A model generated the notes under the pieces. That model ran no database searches. It was not told the DNA's origin and was given only the letters and a program-made list of their open reading frames with translations. From Alphaproteobacteria bacterium (GTDB taxonomy: Bacteria > Pseudomonadota > Alphaproteobacteria > Micavibrionales > UBA2020), in the NCBI GenBank assembly GCA_023136145.1, contig JAGLRU010000178.1:1-8017 (forward strand): a stretch of 8,017 nt of DNA, in the 5' to 3' direction. How positions within the stretch are numbered: position 1 is the first letter of the stretch; every line of letters begins with the position of its first letter. The translations under genes were made by a program, and so were the position numbers. This document shows, one piece after another, positions 6,217 through 8,017 of the stretch.

Positions 6217-7722
6217 ATGCCAGACGCATATACACTTCACAAACCTATAAGAAATAAAATGCGGCAGTATAACCGTGATGAACTTCTTAACATCACAATG
6301 AAAGTTCTATTGAAAAATGAAAAAGAATTTCACCAAAATAATGGCTATATTCCGTGGGACTGTATGCTCTTAATAAGATGGATACTACAATATACTGAAT
6401 CTAAAACATATCTAAAAAATCCTTCAGTACCTCTAGTGAACAAGCTCTTAGATGACATCAAAGATATTAAAGACCAGTTTTTTATCCCTGATCTACTCAA
6501 CCCACATGGTTTGAATAAATTTATGAGGCGTCTAGCATTTCAGCAATTCACTTATCAAATGCGTGATACAGAAATGGGTTGGAAAGCTGGACGACAAATT
6601 ATTCTTTTTAGTGAGATTGGCGAACAGTATGGAGTAAATGAAAAATTTGAAAATCAAACAGGTCTTAGCATCACAATTTTTTTAAGTATTTCTTTTACAC
6701 TTTTTTCAATTTTGGATAAAGACAATATCTACGCCGTTAAGCCAGCTAATCTTACATCAGTTTTTACCCCAGAGAAGGTACAAAAGTACTTTGAACTTGT
6801 TGCCGTTACTCCTGACGAGGCAAAAATATTTCTGAATGAAGATGCGAAGAAAAAAGAAAAGCGTTTTATTTTACAGCTTTATGAGCTAAGCCCGCTGGTG
6901 CGGAAACCTTTCCTAAAACTAAAGGATAGCTATATCGTATTTTCAAAACGGCTTTTTAGGCCGTTTTTCGCAGATTTTATTTATGACTTTTTGTTCAATC
7001 TTCCTGATAAATTCCAAAATTTTGGATACATATTAGAAAAATATGTTCGGCAACAGTTAGAGGATATGAACTTTCTCATGATTTTGGGTAAATCATGGGA
7101 AAAAATCTTAAAAGAACAGATTAAAGCTCCAGATTTTACGATTATCCAAAACGATGCGACAATTTTCGTAGAGTCAAAGAGAAAGCACGTACCTAATATT
7201 TTGAAAGTGATGCAGACAAATGATACGCTTTCAAGGCACTTAGATGACAGCATAGTTAGTGGCATTATTCAAATATACTCTCTAGCGAACAAGTTAATTC
7301 AAAAAAAACCAAACCAGATAAAAAATACAAAAAATCTTTATGGCGTAGTTGTTAGCTTTAAGGAGCAATACTTCAGAGGAGGACGTCAATTTTGGGATGA
7401 ATTCCTACGTGATGAAATCACAGAAAAATTAAAGGCATTAAATATAGAGCCAAATTTAATACCACCTGAAAATATTTTCCTATTATCCATAGATGAGTTT
7501 GACTACCTGATAACCTTCTTGTCTCAGCATCCAGAACAGACTTTCAATACTGTGTTTTCACAAGTCAAAGAATTTGAAACAGATCCTCAGAGCGCTAGAT
7601 TCTTTTTCCGTGACCATCTAACACGTATTGCCGGCGGATCGTCGCCAAGACCAGATCATCTCCTGAAAAAGATTTCTAGTGTTATTGGTGACGTAATGAC
7701 AAAGAAGCAAAAAGCACCTTAA
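6217..7722 (+). CDS. Uncharacterised protein with a PD-(D/E)XK nuclease-like core
   Basis: A 501-residue protein that I cannot assign to a named family. Residues 304-321 read APDFTII, then IFVESK: a Pro-Asp at 305-306, a short beta-strand, and E319-x-K321. This is the PD-(D/E)XK catalytic pattern of restriction and repair nucleases. An upstream helix with Glu-274 (FGYILEKYV) and a downstream helix with Gln-352 (GIIQIYSLANKL) fit the fold's flanking elements. The first 260 residues are mostly helical with aromatic and charged stretches (FMRRLAFQQFTYQMRD, 102-117) and no visible helicase, kinase or HTH motif. There is no signal peptide or clear membrane span; FLSISFTLFSIL (155-166) is a short hydrophobic patch. 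The start has AGGAAA 10 nt upstream, 27 nt after thiE. The DNA is visibly A/T-richer than the thi genes, suggesting acquisition. Nuclease fold plausible; target and role unknown. Confidence 0.6.
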   Translation: MPDAYTLHKPIRNKMRQYNRDELLNITMKVLLKNEKEFHQNNGYIPWDCMLLIRWILQYTESKTYLKNPSVPLVNKLLDDIKDIKDQFFIPDLLNPHGLNKFMRRLAFQQFTYQMRDTEMGWKAGRQIILFSEIGEQYGVNEKFENQTGLSITIFLSISFTLFSILDKDNIYAVKPANLTSVFTPEKVQKYFELVAVTPDEAKIFLNEDAKKKEKRFILQLYELSPLVRKPFLKLKDSYIVFSKRLFRPFFADFIYDFLFNLPDKFQNFGYILEKYVRQQLEDMNFLMILGKSWEKILKEQIKAPDFTIIQNDATIFVESKRKHVPNILKVMQTNDTLSRHLDDSIVSGIIQIYSLANKLIQKKPNQIKNTKNLYGVVVSFKEQYFRGGRQFWDEFLRDEITEKLKALNIEPNLIPPENIFLLSIDEFDYLITFLSQHPEQTFNTVFSQVKEFETDPQSARFFFRDHLTRIAGGSSPRPDHLLKKISSVIGDVMTKKQKAP

Positions 7723-8017
7723 CACTTTAGATGTTTTATAGAAAAGCTAACCCCAGAACTTATAAAAATGATGGATATGATCGGAACCTTGCCCGATCCA
7801 GTAGTCTTTTTCGTTTTCAATATGAACAAGAACGTTTGTGCACGGATTCTTTGACTTCCTCAATATCCTTTACCATACGTAAAAAACTATCCAGTGCCTT
7901 CCTTTCCTCCTTATTTAGTCGCCCCTAAAAAAGTCTCATACGCCTTGCTTATAAGGGATTCCCAAGACTTTCAGTAAAGAGTAAATTACAACATATATAG
8001 TCATTTAAGATAACTTA
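7723..8017. other. Right-edge stretch without an intact gene
   Basis: No intact gene is convincing in these 295 bp. Short open frames exist on both strands, but none combines a start, a ribosome binding site and a recognisable protein. An imperfect hairpin, GATCGG (7779-7784) with CCGATC (7793-7798) around an 8-nt loop, lies 57 nt after the stop of the nuclease-like gene, with a T-rich tract from about 7806. It could be a weak terminator. The minus-strand fragments in the middle are listed separately. Confidence 0.5.
7817..7970 (-). pseudogene. Possible broken tail of a MarR-type regulator
   Basis: Reading leftwards, one minus-strand frame (7970-7911) gives KSWESLISKAYETFLG and then stops. 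The next frame (7924-7817) gives RLNKEERKALDSFLRMVKDI, continuing to a stop at 7817. Joined by one shift at the T6/G4 homopolymers around 7924-7932, they resemble the C-terminal dimerisation helices of MarR-family repressors, whose tail typically reads L-[ST]-x-E-E-x-x-x-L-x-x-L-L-x-K. No start codon or DNA-binding domain is visible before the window ends, and a TGA interrupts the first frame at 7973. A frameshifted remnant or a sequencing error are both possible. The family guess rests on pattern resemblance only. Confidence 0.25.

Noticed and set aside
7731..7928. Plus-strand 65-codon open frame after the nuclease-like gene
   Set aside because: The translation has low-complexity Ser/Leu/Arg content, no ribosome binding site, and overlaps the more protein-like minus-strand fragments.
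7936..8004. 22-codon minus-strand open frame beginning MTIYVVIYSLL
   Set aside because: It is too short, has no clear ribosome binding site, and overlaps the possible MarR-tail frame. It could be part of the broken gene, but nothing supports it as a peptide gene.
1..8017. CRISPR arrays, tRNA genes, transposases or terminal inverted repeats
   Set aside because: No regularly spaced repeats, cloverleaf-like tRNA sequence or transposase motif was seen on either strand.

Overview
The window carries two divergent gene blocks from a bacterium of intermediate base composition. Thiamine thiazole synthesis here uses the radical-SAM tyrosine lyase ThiH rather than the oxygen-dependent glycine oxidase ThiO, which points to an anaerobe or facultative anaerobe. 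The short ThiF, the HPPK-DHPS fusion and the spacing of ribosome binding sites would suit an anaerobic lineage such as Synergistota, Clostridia or sulfate-reducer relatives. The sequence alone does not settle the phylum.

Left block (minus strand, about 1-2640). Reading leftwards there is a 168-residue protein with two degenerate EF-hand loops, then a bifunctional HPPK-DHPS (FolKP), then a COG1478/CofE-type gamma-glutamyl ligase that overlaps the end of folKP and runs off the left edge. The last two form a folate operon. Its ligase is best read as a FolC2-like folate glutamylating enzyme rather than a coenzyme F420 enzyme.

Centre (plus strand, 2641-6189). A 227-bp divergent intergenic region with nested inverted repeats and a terminator-like hairpin leads into a very compact operon, thiS-thiG-thiH-thiF-thiE. 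The genes are separated by 2 nt or less, or overlap as ATGA. ThiF adenylates ThiS, ThiH makes dehydroglycine from tyrosine, ThiG assembles the thiazole phosphate, and ThiE joins it to the pyrimidine. No canonical TPP riboswitch is visible, and thiC, thiD and the sulfur-transfer gene must lie elsewhere or be absent.

Right block (6217-8017). Only 27 nt after thiE begins a 501-residue protein in distinctly A/T-richer DNA. It is not recognised as a named family but carries a convincing PD-(D/E)XK nuclease signature, so it is probably an acquired accessory gene. The last 295 bp contain no intact gene. Two minus-strand fragments in different frames look like the broken tail of a MarR-type regulator.
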